NCBI GenBank assembly: GCA_902781325.1
Contig: CACZJD010000007.1
Span: forward strand, 1-52,357
Source of the DNA: an uncultured Lachnospiraceae bacterium
GTDB lineage: Bacteria > Bacillota > Clostridia > Lachnospirales > Lachnospiraceae
Direction: 5' to 3'
DNA: 52,357 nt
Shown: positions 31,177 through 40,579 of the stretch, in pieces
Layout: each line of letters begins with the position of its first letter
Numbering within the stretch: the first letter of the stretch is position 1
Notes under the pieces: generated by a model
Seen by the model: only the letters and a program-made list of their open reading frames with translations
Databases searched by the model: none
What the model was told of the DNA's origin: nothing
Program-made: the position numbers and the translations under genes

Positions 31177-32232
31177 ATGGCATACAGAGATCACACAAGA
31201 GTTGTAAAGATCGGTGACAGGCTGATCGGAGGAGGCAATCCTATCCTGATCCAGTCTATGACAAACACCCGCACGGAGGACGTGAAGGCGACTGTGGAAC
31301 AGATCCACAGACTGGAGAATGCGGGATGTGAGATCATCAGATGTACTGTCCCGACTCCTGAGGCGGCCAAAGCTGTCGCCGAGATCAAAAAAGAGATCAG
31401 CATTCCGCTGGTCGCTGACATTCATTTTGATTACAAAATGGCAATCGCCGCGATGGAAAACGGCGCGGATAAGATCCGTATCAATCCCGGCAATATCGGC
31501 GGGAAAGACAGGATCGCTGAAGTGGTAAGATGCGCCAGGGAGAGACAGATCCCGATCAGGGTGGGCGTCAACAGCGGTTCCCTGGAAAAGAATCTGGTGG
31601 AGAAATACGGCGGCGTGACAGCTGAGGGGCTCGTGGAGAGCGCCCTCGATAAGGTCGGCATGGTCGAAGACTGCGGCTACGATCAGATGGTGATCAGCAT
31701 CAAGTCCTCGAATGTGATGATGTGTATCCGTGCTCACGAGATCCTCGCGCAGAAGACAGACTATCCGCTTCATGTGGGCATTACTGAGGCGGGAACGCTG
31801 ATGAGCGGCAATATCAAGTCGGCAGTAGGCCTCGGCGTCATTCTCTATCAGGGAATCGGCGATACGATCCGGGTTTCCCTGACAGGAGATCCGGTAGAGG
31901 AGATCAAGTCCGGAAAGCAGATCCTGAGGACACTCGGACTGAGAAAAGGCGGTATTGACGTTGTTTCATGCCCGACATGCGGCAGGACCAAGATCGATCT
32001 GATCGGTCTCGCCAATCAGGTAGAGACACTGGTACAGGGATATCCCCTGAATATCAAGGTTGCCGTCATGGGCTGCGCGGTGAACGGCCCCGGCGAAGCG
32101 AGAGAAGCAGACATCGGGATAGCAGGCGGAGACGGGGAAGGCCTTCTTATAAAGCACGGAGAGATCATCCGCAAGATGCCGGAAGATCAGCTTTTGGACG
32201 CGCTTAAACAGGAACTGGACAGCATGCTCTGA
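31177..32232 (+). CDS. ispG: (E)-4-hydroxy-3-methylbut-2-enyl-diphosphate synthase IspG
   Basis: A 351-residue 4Fe-4S enzyme converting MEcPP, the IspF product, to HMBPP. The TIM-barrel part begins VKIGDRLIGGGNPILIQSM; the cluster cysteines are in SCPTCGR and MGCAVNGPGEA. GGAGGAG precedes the ATG. Together with ispF at 9.2 kb this shows that the MEP pathway is used. Confidence 0.96.
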   Translation: MAYRDHTRVVKIGDRLIGGGNPILIQSMTNTRTEDVKATVEQIHRLENAGCEIIRCTVPTPEAAKAVAEIKKEISIPLVADIHFDYKMAIAAMENGADKIRINPGNIGGKDRIAEVVRCARERQIPIRVGVNSGSLEKNLVEKYGGVTAEGLVESALDKVGMVEDCGYDQMVISIKSSNVMMCIRAHEILAQKTDYPLHVGITEAGTLMSGNIKSAVGLGVILYQGIGDTIRVSLTGDPVEEIKSGKQILRTLGLRKGGIDVVSCPTCGRTKIDLIGLANQVETLVQGYPLNIKVAVMGCAVNGPGEAREADIGIAGGDGEGLLIKHGEIIRKMPEDQLLDALKQELDSML

Positions 32233-32294
32233 TCTTGCTGCCGAGGGTTCGTGTTCATTGAAGACAATGAAATAGCAAGAGGACTTTATTTGTA

Positions 32295-35200
32295 ATGAAA
32301 GCTTTTTTTGACGTATTTCCCTCTTTGGAGGTCAAGGCGGACCTTCGGGAATATTTTGCCGAGACTCAGATTGAGAGACTGACAACAAACAAAGACCGGA
32401 CAAGGATCAAGATCGTTCTACACTCGGATCATCTGATTCATAAGGACCGCATCTACAGGATGCAGGAAGAGCTCTCCAGGCAGGTATTCGCGGAGAGGAC
32501 CAGGGAAATCTATATAGATGAGCACTATTCGCTCAGCGCCCAGTACACACCAAGGCGCCTCATGGAGGAGTATCACGATTCGCTGGTGAGCGAGGTCGGG
32601 AGTTTTTCTCATGTCATGGGGCTTTATTTTCGTGAAGCCGGGGTCGACTACATGGAGAACGGCGCGATCGTGATCACTCTGGAGGATACCTGCCTGAGCA
32701 GAAAACTGGCCTTTTCACTGGAGGAAGCTCTCAACAGGATCTTCCGGGAGAGATGCGGCGTGCCTGCGGAACTGAAGGTGGAACTGAAGGCGCGCGGGAA
32801 GAAAACGGCTCTGGTGACAAAAAAGAGGACAGCTCCTCTGCAGGGAGCAGATGCTGCCTTTACGATCAGTGAAGGTGCGGCGAAAGAACTTCCTCCCTGG
32901 GACCCGAATGCGGCTTCTGAGGAAAAAACGCGTGAAAACGCTCCGAAACAAAAGCTTTCATTTGTTAAAAAAGAGGAGAGCACCGCGTCTCAAAACACAA
33001 AACAAGGACGTAAGCTTTCCGGAAACGGCGCTTCAAACAGAGGCAGAAAGCCGTTTGGCCTTAAGCGCTCTAATAATCCGGATGTGATCTATGGCAGAGA
33101 AGTGAATGAGGACGCAATGCCGATCAGCGATGTCGTCGGCGAGATCGGAGAAGTTGTTATCCGCGGAAAGGTACTGTCAAACAGCCGCAGAGACATCAGG
33201 AATGAAAAGACGATCGTCAAATTCTCAATGACGGATTTCACGGACTCAATATACTGCAAACTCTTTGTCCCCACTTCGCTGGCTGACGAACTTCTCGGTT
33301 TGCTGAAAGCGGGGAGCTGGATCAAGGTGAAGGGCGCGGCGATCTTCGATGCGTTCGACAAGGAGGTCTCGATCTCTTCACTGCAGGGAATCATGAAGAT
33401 CCCGCCTATTATCAAAAAGAGAGAGGATAACGCGGAACTGAAGAGAGTTGAACTGCACTGCCATACGAAAATGAGCGACATGGACGGTGTATCCGAGTGC
33501 AAGGATCTGGTCAGAAGAGCATATGAATGGGGCATGCCCGCTATTGCCATAACTGACCACGGAAATGTTCAGGCTTTTCCGGACGCCAATCATGTGAGGG
33601 ACGCGCTTCTTTCTTCCGAGAACAAGCGAAGAAAAGAAGAGGGACTGCCTCCCGCGGATCCTCAGAAGTTCTTCAAGATCATCTACGGTGTGGAATGCTA
33701 CCTTGTTGATGATCTTCAAAAGAGTGTAGAGATCGGGGAGAAGGATCATCTCTCCGATGCGCTTGACGCGCACAAATATGTGGTCTTCGATCTTGAGACA
33801 ACAGGGTTTTCACCTGAGAAGAACCGGATCATTGAGTTCGGCGCAGTAAGGGTCGAAAACGGCGAGATCACAGGCCGTTTTTCTGAATTTGTAAATCCCG
33901 GCATTCCGATCCCTTACAGGATCACACAGCTGACGGGGATCACCGACGATATGGTCATCGAAGCGGATCCGATCGAGAAGGTCCTGCCAAGATTTCTGTC
34001 CTTTTCGGAGGGCTGTGTGCTGGTTGGACACAATGTCGGATTTGACATCGGATTTGTGAGGGAAAACTGCAGGCGTCAGAGTTTTGACTGCCCTTTCACG
34101 ACAGTGGATACCTTGGGGATCGCCAGGGCGATCCTCCCCGGGCATGCCAAGTATACGCTGGATGCTGTTGCCAAAATATTGGGAGTTTCACTGGAAAACC
34201 ATCACCGCGCGGTGGATGACGCGGAGTGTACGGCGGGGATCTTCAGAAAGTTCCTGCCTATGCTGAAGGAGAGAGGCGCGGATACCTTTGAGAAGATCAA
34301 CTCTCTCAGTGACAGCAATCCGGATATCATAAAGAGGCTGAGAACACATCACTGCGTGCTTTTGGCAAAGAACAATACAGGAAGAGTGAATCTGTATTCC
34401 ATGATCAGCGACTCCCACCTCAAATATTTCTTCAAAAAACCGAGAATCCCCAAGAGCCTTCTCATGAAGCACAGAGAGGGAATCCTCGTGGGAAGCGCCT
34501 GCGTATCAGGAGAACTGTTTGAAGCGCTGCTGGAAGAGCGCGGGGATGAAGCAGTAGCAGGAATTGCCGGGTTCTACGATTACCTGGAGATCCAGCCCCG
34601 GGATAATAACCGATTCCTTCTTGAGTCTCCGAGAATGCAGGACAGGTATCCCCAGATCAAAACGGAAGAGGACCTCCTCGATCTCAACAGAAGGATCGTG
34701 AAACTGGGAGAACAGCTCGGGAAACCGGTCGTCGCGACAGGAGATGTCCATTTTATGGATCCCGAAGACGGGATCTACCGCGATATCATTCAGGACGGAT
34801 TGGGGATGGCAGATGAAGATCCCGCTCCTCTATATCTGAGAACGACGGAGGACATGCTGCAGGAGTTCTCCTACCTCGGAGCGAAAAAGGCTGAAGAGGT
34901 GGTCATTACCAATACGCAGAAGATCGCGGATATGATCGACGCGATCTCTCCGGTGAGACCGGACAAATGCCCTCCCATAATTCCTCACTCAGACGAGATG
35001 TTGACGGAAATCTGCTACAACAAGGCGCACTCTATGTACGGAGATCCGCTTCCCGCCATTGTAGAGGAGAGACTTAAGAGAGAGCTGGGATCTATCATCA
35101 AGAACGGCTACTCTGTTATGTATATTATCGCGCAGAAGCTGGTTTGGAAGTCTGTCGAAGACGGCTACCTCGTGGGATCGAGAGGATCTGTAGGCTCTTC

Positions 35201-36866
35201 CTTCGTCGCCACGATGTCGGGGATCACGGAAGTCAACCCGCTTCCGCCGCACTATTACTGCACAAACTGCCATTTTTCGGACTTTGATTCACCGGAAGTT
35301 AAAGCTTATGCCGGGCGCTGCGGAATCGATCTGCCGCCCAGGATCTGCCCCAGATGCGGAAAGCCCCTGAAAAAAGACGGATTTGATATTCCCTTCGAGA
35401 CCTTCCTCGGATTCAAGGGAGACAAAGAGCCGGACATTGACCTGAACTTCTCCGGTGAGTACCAGAGTAAAGCCCACGCATACACGAAAGTCATCTTCGG
35501 CCACGAGCAGACATTTAAGGCCGGAACCATCGCAACGGTGGCGGAAAAAACTGCATACGGCTATGTCAAAAACTTCTTCGAGCGCAAGGGAGTGGCAAAG
35601 AGAAACTGTGAGATCGAGCGCCTGCTTCAGGGCTGCACAGGGATTCGCCGCAGTACCGGACAGCATCCGGGAGGAATCGTGGTCCTGCCCCTTGGAGAAG
35701 ATATCAATACATTCACGCCGGTCCAGCACCCGGCCAATGATATGACGACGGATATAATCACAACTCATTTTGATTATCACTCCATCGATCACAATCTGCT
35801 GAAACTCGATATTCTCGGGCACGATGATCCTACAATGATCAGGATGCTGCAGGATCTTACCGGGCTCAATCCCGTGGATATTCCGCTCGATGATCCCACA
35901 GTCATGAGTCTTTTCAGTTCCACAAAGGCGCTGGGGATCACGCCCGAGCAGAACGGAGGAATCGATGTCGGGTCCCTCGGGATACCGGAATTCGGTACAA
36001 AGTTCGTAATAGGAATGCTGGATGATACAAGACCGACTTCTATGTCGGAACTGGTCCGTATTTCAGGACTGTCCCACGGAACCGATGTATGGCTCGGAAA
36101 CGCGCAGTCACTGATCCAGAGCGGAAAAGCCACCCTTTCGACGGCAATCTGTACCCGTGATGATATCATGTCCTATCTGATCGGAATGAATATGGACAAA
36201 TCACTGTCATTTAAGACGATGGAATCCGTCCGTAAGGGTAAAGGACTTACGCCGCAGATGAAGGAGGCAATGGAGGCGGCCGGTGTGCCGGACTGGTACA
36301 TCGATTCCTGTCTTAAGATCAAGTATATGTTCCCCAGGGCTCATGCGGCAGCGTATGTCATGATGGCGCTCAGGATCGCGTATTGCAAAGTGTTTTATCC
36401 GCTTGCTTACTATGCGGCGTATTACAGCATCAGAGCATCAGCGTTTTCCTATGAGATCATGTGCCAGGGACAGGCGCACCTTTTGGAAGTGATGGAGGAA
36501 TACAACAAGAGGAAAGACACACTCACTCCCAAAGAAGCGGCTACTCTGGATGACTGTCTGGTTGTGAGAGAGATGTACGCGAGAGGCATTGAGTTTACAC
36601 CGATCGATATTTTTACTGCGGGATCGAGAAACTGCAAGATCGTGGACGGAAAGATCATGCCCGCCCTTACAAGTATTGACGGTATGGGAGAAAAAGCTGC
36701 GGACGCAGTGGTAGAAGCGGCTAAAGACGGTCCTTTTATTTCCAGAGATGATTTCTGGAACAGGACGAAAGTCCCGAAAACGGTAGTTGAGAAAATGAAC
36801 GCCATGGGACTTCTGGGAGATCTGCCGGAGAGCAACCAGATCTCTCTGTTTGATATTTTGAACTGA
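32295..36866 (+). CDS. polC: DNA polymerase III PolC-type alpha subunit
   Basis: A 1523-residue replicative polymerase of the low-GC Gram-positive type. Order: N-terminal domain; OB fold near residue 285; PHP domain from about 385 (VELHCHTKMSDMDGVSE, AITDHGN), interrupted by the inserted 3'-5' exonuclease near 494 (VVFDLETTGF); PHP remainder; then the polymerase core with VGSRGSVGSSFVA near 960, a zinc module (CTNCHF, CPRCGK) and EPDIDLNFSGEYQ with the catalytic Asp pair. The linker at residues about 175-270 is basic and low-complexity. It is somewhat longer than Bacillus PolC. The RBS is weak (GAGGA about 11 nt upstream). Confidence 0.97.
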   Translation: MKAFFDVFPSLEVKADLREYFAETQIERLTTNKDRTRIKIVLHSDHLIHKDRIYRMQEELSRQVFAERTREIYIDEHYSLSAQYTPRRLMEEYHDSLVSEVGSFSHVMGLYFREAGVDYMENGAIVITLEDTCLSRKLAFSLEEALNRIFRERCGVPAELKVELKARGKKTALVTKKRTAPLQGADAAFTISEGAAKELPPWDPNAASEEKTRENAPKQKLSFVKKEESTASQNTKQGRKLSGNGASNRGRKPFGLKRSNNPDVIYGREVNEDAMPISDVVGEIGEVVIRGKVLSNSRRDIRNEKTIVKFSMTDFTDSIYCKLFVPTSLADELLGLLKAGSWIKVKGAAIFDAFDKEVSISSLQGIMKIPPIIKKREDNAELKRVELHCHTKMSDMDGVSECKDLVRRAYEWGMPAIAITDHGNVQAFPDANHVRDALLSSENKRRKEEGLPPADPQKFFKIIYGVECYLVDDLQKSVEIGEKDHLSDALDAHKYVVFDLETTGFSPEKNRIIEFGAVRVENGEITGRFSEFVNPGIPIPYRITQLTGITDDMVIEADPIEKVLPRFLSFSEGCVLVGHNVGFDIGFVRENCRRQSFDCPFTTVDTLGIARAILPGHAKYTLDAVAKILGVSLENHHRAVDDAECTAGIFRKFLPMLKERGADTFEKINSLSDSNPDIIKRLRTHHCVLLAKNNTGRVNLYSMISDSHLKYFFKKPRIPKSLLMKHREGILVGSACVSGELFEALLEERGDEAVAGIAGFYDYLEIQPRDNNRFLLESPRMQDRYPQIKTEEDLLDLNRRIVKLGEQLGKPVVATGDVHFMDPEDGIYRDIIQDGLGMADEDPAPLYLRTTEDMLQEFSYLGAKKAEEVVITNTQKIADMIDAISPVRPDKCPPIIPHSDEMLTEICYNKAHSMYGDPLPAIVEERLKRELGSIIKNGYSVMYIIAQKLVWKSVEDGYLVGSRGSVGSSFVATMSGITEVNPLPPHYYCTNCHFSDFDSPEVKAYAGRCGIDLPPRICPRCGKPLKKDGFDIPFETFLGFKGDKEPDIDLNFSGEYQSKAHAYTKVIFGHEQTFKAGTIATVAEKTAYGYVKNFFERKGVAKRNCEIERLLQGCTGIRRSTGQHPGGIVVLPLGEDINTFTPVQHPANDMTTDIITTHFDYHSIDHNLLKLDILGHDDPTMIRMLQDLTGLNPVDIPLDDPTVMSLFSSTKALGITPEQNGGIDVGSLGIPEFGTKFVIGMLDDTRPTSMSELVRISGLSHGTDVWLGNAQSLIQSGKATLSTAICTRDDIMSYLIGMNMDKSLSFKTMESVRKGKGLTPQMKEAMEAAGVPDWYIDSCLKIKYMFPRAHAAAYVMMALRIAYCKVFYPLAYYAAYYSIRASAFSYEIMCQGQAHLLEVMEEYNKRKDTLTPKEAATLDDCLVVREMYARGIEFTPIDIFTAGSRNCKIVDGKIMPALTSIDGMGEKAADAVVEAAKDGPFISRDDFWNRTKVPKTVVEKMNAMGLLGDLPESNQISLFDILN

Positions 36867-36877
36867 CGGAGGTAAAT

Positions 36878-37651
36878 ATGCGAGGTGAAAAGGACCCCCA
36901 AAGGGGAAACGAGAGAAACTATATCCCGAATGATGAGATCGACAGGGAGGAAAAAGCCGATATCAGACAGCAGAAGAAAGGCAGCGCTTTCAGTGTCCTT
37001 CTCGGGGGCCTTATCGTTATCTCCCTGATCGCGTTCATCTTTGTCCTTCTTGACAGCGGGATACTCTCCGGCGGCAGCGCGCAGACGGTTTACGGAACGC
37101 CTCAGATGACCCAGGAGGAAAAGAAGGCGGCGGAAGAGGAAGCGCGGCTTGCCGAAGAGGAGGCCAAACAGAAGAAGAAAGAAGAGGAAGATGCCGCGAA
37201 AGCGGAAGAAGAAGCCGCCAGAAAGGCAGCGGAAGAGGAAGCGGAAAGGCAGGCGGAAGAAGAAGCTGCAAGAAAGGCGGAGGAAGAGGCAGAGAGAAGA
37301 GAAGAAGAAAAAGAAGAGGAAGAAGCCCGCAAAAAAGCACTGGAGGAGGAACAGGAAGTTCTTGCGGGAGACTATATCCTGGCGGAGAGCAGTACCCGTT
37401 ACTATTCCGAGGAGGAACTGAACAGGCTGACCGACAGGGAAGTTCTCTTTGCTTTGAATGAAATCTACGCGAGAAAGGGAAGGATCTTTGCCGGAGAGGA
37501 ATTTAAAAGATACTTCGAGAGCAAGGAATGGTATGAAGGAACGATCCCGGCAGAGGAATTTGACGCCAACCAAAATGAGCGTTTCAATGAATATGAAAAA
37601 GCTAATATCAACGCTCTTGTAAAAATAGCGCAGGAGAGAGGTATTCGCTGA
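36878..37651 (+). CDS. membrane protein with charged coiled coil and YARHG domain
   Basis: A 257-residue protein of unknown role. It has a hydrophilic N-terminus, one membrane segment (residues about 40-62, FSVLLGGLIVISLIAFIF), then about 85 residues of Glu/Lys/Arg/Ala-rich coiled coil, and a C-terminal YARHG domain (residues about 170-245: EIYARKGRIF, YFESKEWYEGT, NEYEKANI). The topology suggests a surface-exposed YARHG domain on a rod. It lies 11 nt after polC with GGAGG before the ATG, so it is probably co-transcribed, and a strong terminator follows. Confidence 0.85.
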   Translation: MRGEKDPQRGNERNYIPNDEIDREEKADIRQQKKGSAFSVLLGGLIVISLIAFIFVLLDSGILSGGSAQTVYGTPQMTQEEKKAAEEEARLAEEEAKQKKKEEEDAAKAEEEAARKAAEEEAERQAEEEAARKAEEEAERREEEKEEEEARKKALEEEQEVLAGDYILAESSTRYYSEEELNRLTDREVLFALNEIYARKGRIFAGEEFKRYFESKEWYEGTIPAEEFDANQNERFNEYEKANINALVKIAQERGIR

Positions 37652-37673
37652 TCGGATGACATGAATCGGCAGT

Positions 37674-37710
37674 GAACCGGAAGAGACAATTACTTCCGGT
37701 TCTTTTTTTT
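37674..37710 (+). terminator. intrinsic terminator after the polC unit
   Basis: GAACCGGAAG (37674-37683) pairs perfectly with CTTCCGGTTC (37693-37702), then eight or more Ts. Confidence 0.92.
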
Positions 37711-37731
37711 ATAAAATAGCTGAGAATATAC

Positions 37732-37760
37732 TTGACAAAATAGATTGTGCAAAATATAAT
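37732..37760 (+). promoter_or_regulatory. consensus sigma-A promoter of the glutathione peroxidase gene
   Basis: TTGACA (37732-37737), exactly 17 bp, TATAAT (37755-37760): a perfect consensus, the strongest promoter seen in the window. The ATG is 50 nt downstream with AAAGGAG. Confidence 0.93.
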
Positions 37761-37810
37761 TGAATAAAATCGAGAGATGCAAATAAGATTTTTAATAAAG
37801 GAGAATTGAA

Positions 37811-38353
37811 ATGGGAATTTATGATTATGTGATCAAAAACGGAAAAGGCGATGATGTGCCGATGAGCGATTATAAGGGAAAGGTGCTCCTGATCGTCAAC
37901 ACAGCTACAGGATGCGGTTTTACACCTCACTATGAGCCGCTTGAGAAGATGTATGAGAAGTATCACGACAGAGGATTCGAGATCATCGACATTCCCTGCA
38001 ATCAGTTTGCCGGGCAGGCGCCTGAGTCTGATGAGGAGATTCACCAGTTCTGCACGCTTAAATACAACACGCAGTTTCCTCAGATGAAGAAGTCTGAAGT
38101 AAACGGTGAGAATGAGCTCCCCCTCTATACTTATCTTAAGAGTCAGCAGGGATTCAAGGGATTCGGTTTCGGACCCGCGGCTCTTGCGATGAGCGCGATG
38201 CTCAAAAGGATCGATAAGGATTATAAGAACAATCCGGACATCAAATGGAACTTCACCAAGTTCGCAGTTGATCGCGAAGGCAATGTTGTCGCGAGATTTG
38301 AGCCCACTGAGGATATGAAGAAAGTGGACAGGTTTGTAGAAGGCCTTCTGTAA
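37811..38353 (+). CDS. glutathione peroxidase family protein (Cys type)
   Basis: A 180-residue thiol peroxidase reducing hydrogen or lipid peroxides, in bacteria usually with thioredoxin. The peroxidatic residue is Cys, encoded by TGC, in NTATGCGFT; the Gln of the catalytic tetrad is in PCNQFAGQ, and WNFTKF supplies Trp and Asn. It is monocistronic from a consensus promoter, consistent with high or derepressible expression in an anaerobe facing oxygen. No PerR-box was recognised. Confidence 0.95.
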   Translation: MGIYDYVIKNGKGDDVPMSDYKGKVLLIVNTATGCGFTPHYEPLEKMYEKYHDRGFEIIDIPCNQFAGQAPESDEEIHQFCTLKYNTQFPQMKKSEVNGENELPLYTYLKSQQGFKGFGFGPAALAMSAMLKRIDKDYKNNPDIKWNFTKFAVDREGNVVARFEPTEDMKKVDRFVEGLL

Positions 38354-38368
38354 AAAACCAAAAAGTGC

Positions 38369-38397
38369 TTGCATGACCAAATATATTCTGATATAGT
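38369..38397 (+). promoter_or_regulatory. promoter of tRNA-Glu
   Basis: TTGCAT (38369-38374), a 17-bp spacer and TATAGT (38392-38397), 27 nt before the tRNA. Confidence 0.75.
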
Positions 38398-38423
38398 AAT
38401 ATATGCGTCAGGTAAGCGCATAT

Positions 38424-38495
38424 GGCTCGTTGGTCAAGGGGTCAAGACGCCGCCCTCTCACGGCGGAATCATGGGTTCGATTCCCGTACGAGCTA
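38424..38495 (+). tRNA. tRNA-Glu (anticodon CTC)
   Basis: Cloverleaf with acceptor GGCTCGT/ACGAGCT (G-U first pair), anticodon stem CCGCC/GGCGG around CTCTCAC (anticodon CTC) and T arm GGGTTCGATTCCC. Discriminator A at 38495; CCA not encoded. Confidence 0.93.
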
Positions 38496-38498
38496 CTG

Positions 38499-38526
38499 GC
38501 TGTCAGAATGATCTGGCAGCTTTTTT
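38499..38526 (+). terminator. terminator of tRNA-Glu
   Basis: GCTGTCAG (38499-38506) pairs with CTGGCAGC (38513-38520), one G-U, then TTTTTT. Confidence 0.85.
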
Positions 38527-38565
38527 AGTTGAAATCCTCGGAAAGATACTATTTTTGGAAATGAC

Positions 38566-38592
38566 TTGCATTTTGGTAAAAAATGTGATAAT
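38566..38592 (+). promoter_or_regulatory. candidate promoter of the rimP-nusA operon
   Basis: TTGCAT (38566-38571) and TGTGATAAT (38584-38592) with a 15-bp spacer; the TGn extension may compensate for the short spacing. Confidence 0.5.
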
Positions 38593-38620
38593 TTTCATAT
38601 GTTGAATATGGTACAGTTTA

Positions 38621-38646
38621 AAAGTGGGCTTGCAAGTCCACTTTTT
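38621..38646 (+). terminator. leader terminator/attenuator upstream of rimP
   Basis: AAGTGGGCTTG and CAAGTCCACTT are perfectly complementary (one G-U) and are followed by TTTTTT. It lies about 20 nt past the expected transcription start and about 50 nt before rimP, so readthrough would be needed to express the operon. Confidence 0.6.
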
Positions 38647-38694
38647 TGATGTCCTGAAGATGATTGAGTGACCGGTTCCCGGTCAAGGAGGAGT

Positions 38695-39243
38695 ATGGCC
38701 AATAAGATATCAGGCAGAGCAAGGATTGAAAGCGAAGCTGAGAAACTGACTGAGCCGGTAGCTTTAAAGCACGGTGTTCGGATCTATGATGTGGAGTATG
38801 TTAAAGAAGGCCCGGATTATTATCTCAATATTTATATCGACAAAGACGGGGGCGTCTCCATATTGGATTGTGAAGCTGTGAGCAGAGAACTATCCGACAA
38901 ACTCGATGAGGCTGACCTGATAAGTGATGCCTATACGCTCGTTGTTTCAAGTCCGGGACTCGGAAGGACGCTCACGAAGGACAGACATCTGCAGAACAGT
39001 CTCGGTGAAAAGGTGGAGGGAAAGCTTTTCAAAGCTGTCCCTGACATCGGCGGAAAGGAATTTGAGGGTATACTCACTGCATGGGATGCCGAGACGGTCA
39101 CCGTCGAGATCGAAACTGTGCCGCGCTCCGGCGGGAGAAAGAAAAAAAATAAAGAGATTCAGAGCGGCGAGGCGGACACTCCCCGCGCCCTCGTGATCCC
39201 GAGAAAAGATATCGCTGTACTCAGATTATATCTGGATATCTGA
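38695..39243 (+). CDS. rimP: ribosome maturation factor RimP
   Basis: A 182-residue 30S assembly factor. The N-terminal domain has VYIDKD-like YLNIYIDKDGGVSILDCE, then the VSSPGLGRTL motif, and the C-terminal SH3-like barrel includes the EFEGILTAWD segment. A basic insertion (GGRKKKNKE, residues about 150-158) interrupts the C-terminal domain. ATG 38695 follows AAGGAGG. First gene of the nusA-infB operon. Confidence 0.94.
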   Translation: MANKISGRARIESEAEKLTEPVALKHGVRIYDVEYVKEGPDYYLNIYIDKDGGVSILDCEAVSRELSDKLDEADLISDAYTLVVSSPGLGRTLTKDRHLQNSLGEKVEGKLFKAVPDIGGKEFEGILTAWDAETVTVEIETVPRSGGRKKKNKEIQSGEADTPRALVIPRKDIAVLRLYLDI

Positions 39244-39315
39244 AAAAGGACGCAGACCGGGGACGGCTGCGCACTCAGGAAGAATGGTAAGACTGGTTCC
39301 GGAAAAGGAGACAAG

Positions 39316-40554
39316 ATGAACACAGAACTTAAAGAGGCAATTGAGGCGCTCGAAAAAGAAAAAAATATTATGCGTGAGACTCTGTTCGAAGCAATTGAAA
39401 ATGCGCTTTTAACTGCCTGCAAGAGTAATTTTGGCAGAGTGGACAATATCAAGGCGTGGGTAGACCGCGACACGTTCGAGTATTACTGCACCGCAGAGAA
39501 AGAAGTCGTGGAGACAAAAGATGACGTCGAGGACAAACTCACACAGATCGCGCTTGAAGACGCGGTAAAGATCAACCCCGCTGTCAAGACGGGCGATAAA
39601 GTGGACGTGAAGATCAACAGCCAGTCTTTTGGCAGGATTGCCACACAGATCGCCAAAAACGTGATCCTCCAGAAGATCAGGGAGGAAGAGCGCAGCGCCA
39701 TCTACGATTATTACATCAAGATGCAGAAGAATATCGTGACAGGTATAGTGCAGCGCATTAACGGCGGCAATATCAGCGTGAACCTCGGAAGAGCGGAAGG
39801 CCTTCTCAATGAAAAAGAGACTGTGCCCAGCGAACACTTAAAGCCCACAGACAGGATCAAGGTCTATATCATTGATGTCCGCACCACAAACCGCGGACCC
39901 AGGATCCTTGTCAGCCGCACGCATCCGGAACTTGTCAAAAAACTGTTCGAGCAGGAAGTTGCCGAGATTCAGGATAAGGTCGTGGAGATCAAGAGCATCG
40001 CGAGAGAGGCGGGAAGCCGCACAAAGATCGCTGTGTATTCCAATGATCCCAAGGTCGATGCTGTCGGCGCCTGCGTCGGTGTGAACGGTATCCGCGTCAA
40101 CAATATCGTTGATGAGCTCCGCGGTGAAAAGATCGACATCATCAACTGGGATGAGAACCCCGGAAATCTGATCCAGAACGCTCTCTCCCCCGCTAAGATC
40201 GTCGCTGTATTCGCGGATCCCGAAGAGAAGACGGCAAAGGTAGTCGTTCCTGATTACCAGCTGTCCCTGGCGATCGGCCGCGAAGGTCAGAATGCCCGTC
40301 TCGCAGCCAAACTTACCGGCTACAAGATCGACATCAAGAGCGAGACGCAGGCTAAGGACGCACCCGGATTCCGCTATGAGGATTACGAGGACGAGTATTA
40401 CGAAGACGACGAATACGATGATGAGTATCAGGATGAAGAGGAGTACTCCGAGGATGCTGAATATTCTGAAGAAGAGTATTCAGACGAAGAAGAGATGGCC
40501 TATGAGTCTGACGACGCAGATGAGAGCGCCGGGGAGAATGAGACAGAAGAGTGA
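39316..40554 (+). CDS. nusA: transcription elongation/termination factor NusA with acidic tail
   Basis: A 412-residue RNA polymerase-binding factor. N-terminal domain (1-125), S1 domain (about 135-200), KH1 (DPKVDAVGACVGVNGIRV) and KH2 (LSLAIGREGQNARLAAKLTG). The last 67 residues (346-412) are an extremely acidic, Tyr-rich tail (for example YEDDEYDDEYQDEEEYSED). Bacillus NusA ends near residue 371 without such a tail. An AAAGGAG RBS is present. Confidence 0.96.
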   Translation: MNTELKEAIEALEKEKNIMRETLFEAIENALLTACKSNFGRVDNIKAWVDRDTFEYYCTAEKEVVETKDDVEDKLTQIALEDAVKINPAVKTGDKVDVKINSQSFGRIATQIAKNVILQKIREEERSAIYDYYIKMQKNIVTGIVQRINGGNISVNLGRAEGLLNEKETVPSEHLKPTDRIKVYIIDVRTTNRGPRILVSRTHPELVKKLFEQEVAEIQDKVVEIKSIAREAGSRTKIAVYSNDPKVDAVGACVGVNGIRVNNIVDELRGEKIDIINWDENPGNLIQNALSPAKIVAVFADPEEKTAKVVVPDYQLSLAIGREGQNARLAAKLTGYKIDIKSETQAKDAPGFRYEDYEDEYYEDDEYDDEYQDEEEYSEDAEYSEEEYSDEEEMAYESDDADESAGENETEE

Positions 40555-40579
40555 TTGCTGATCCTCAGCAGGAGGTAAA

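Noticed and set aside
37811..38353. Selenoprotein glutathione peroxidase
   Set aside because: The catalytic codon is TGC (Cys), not TGA, and there is no need for a SECIS element.
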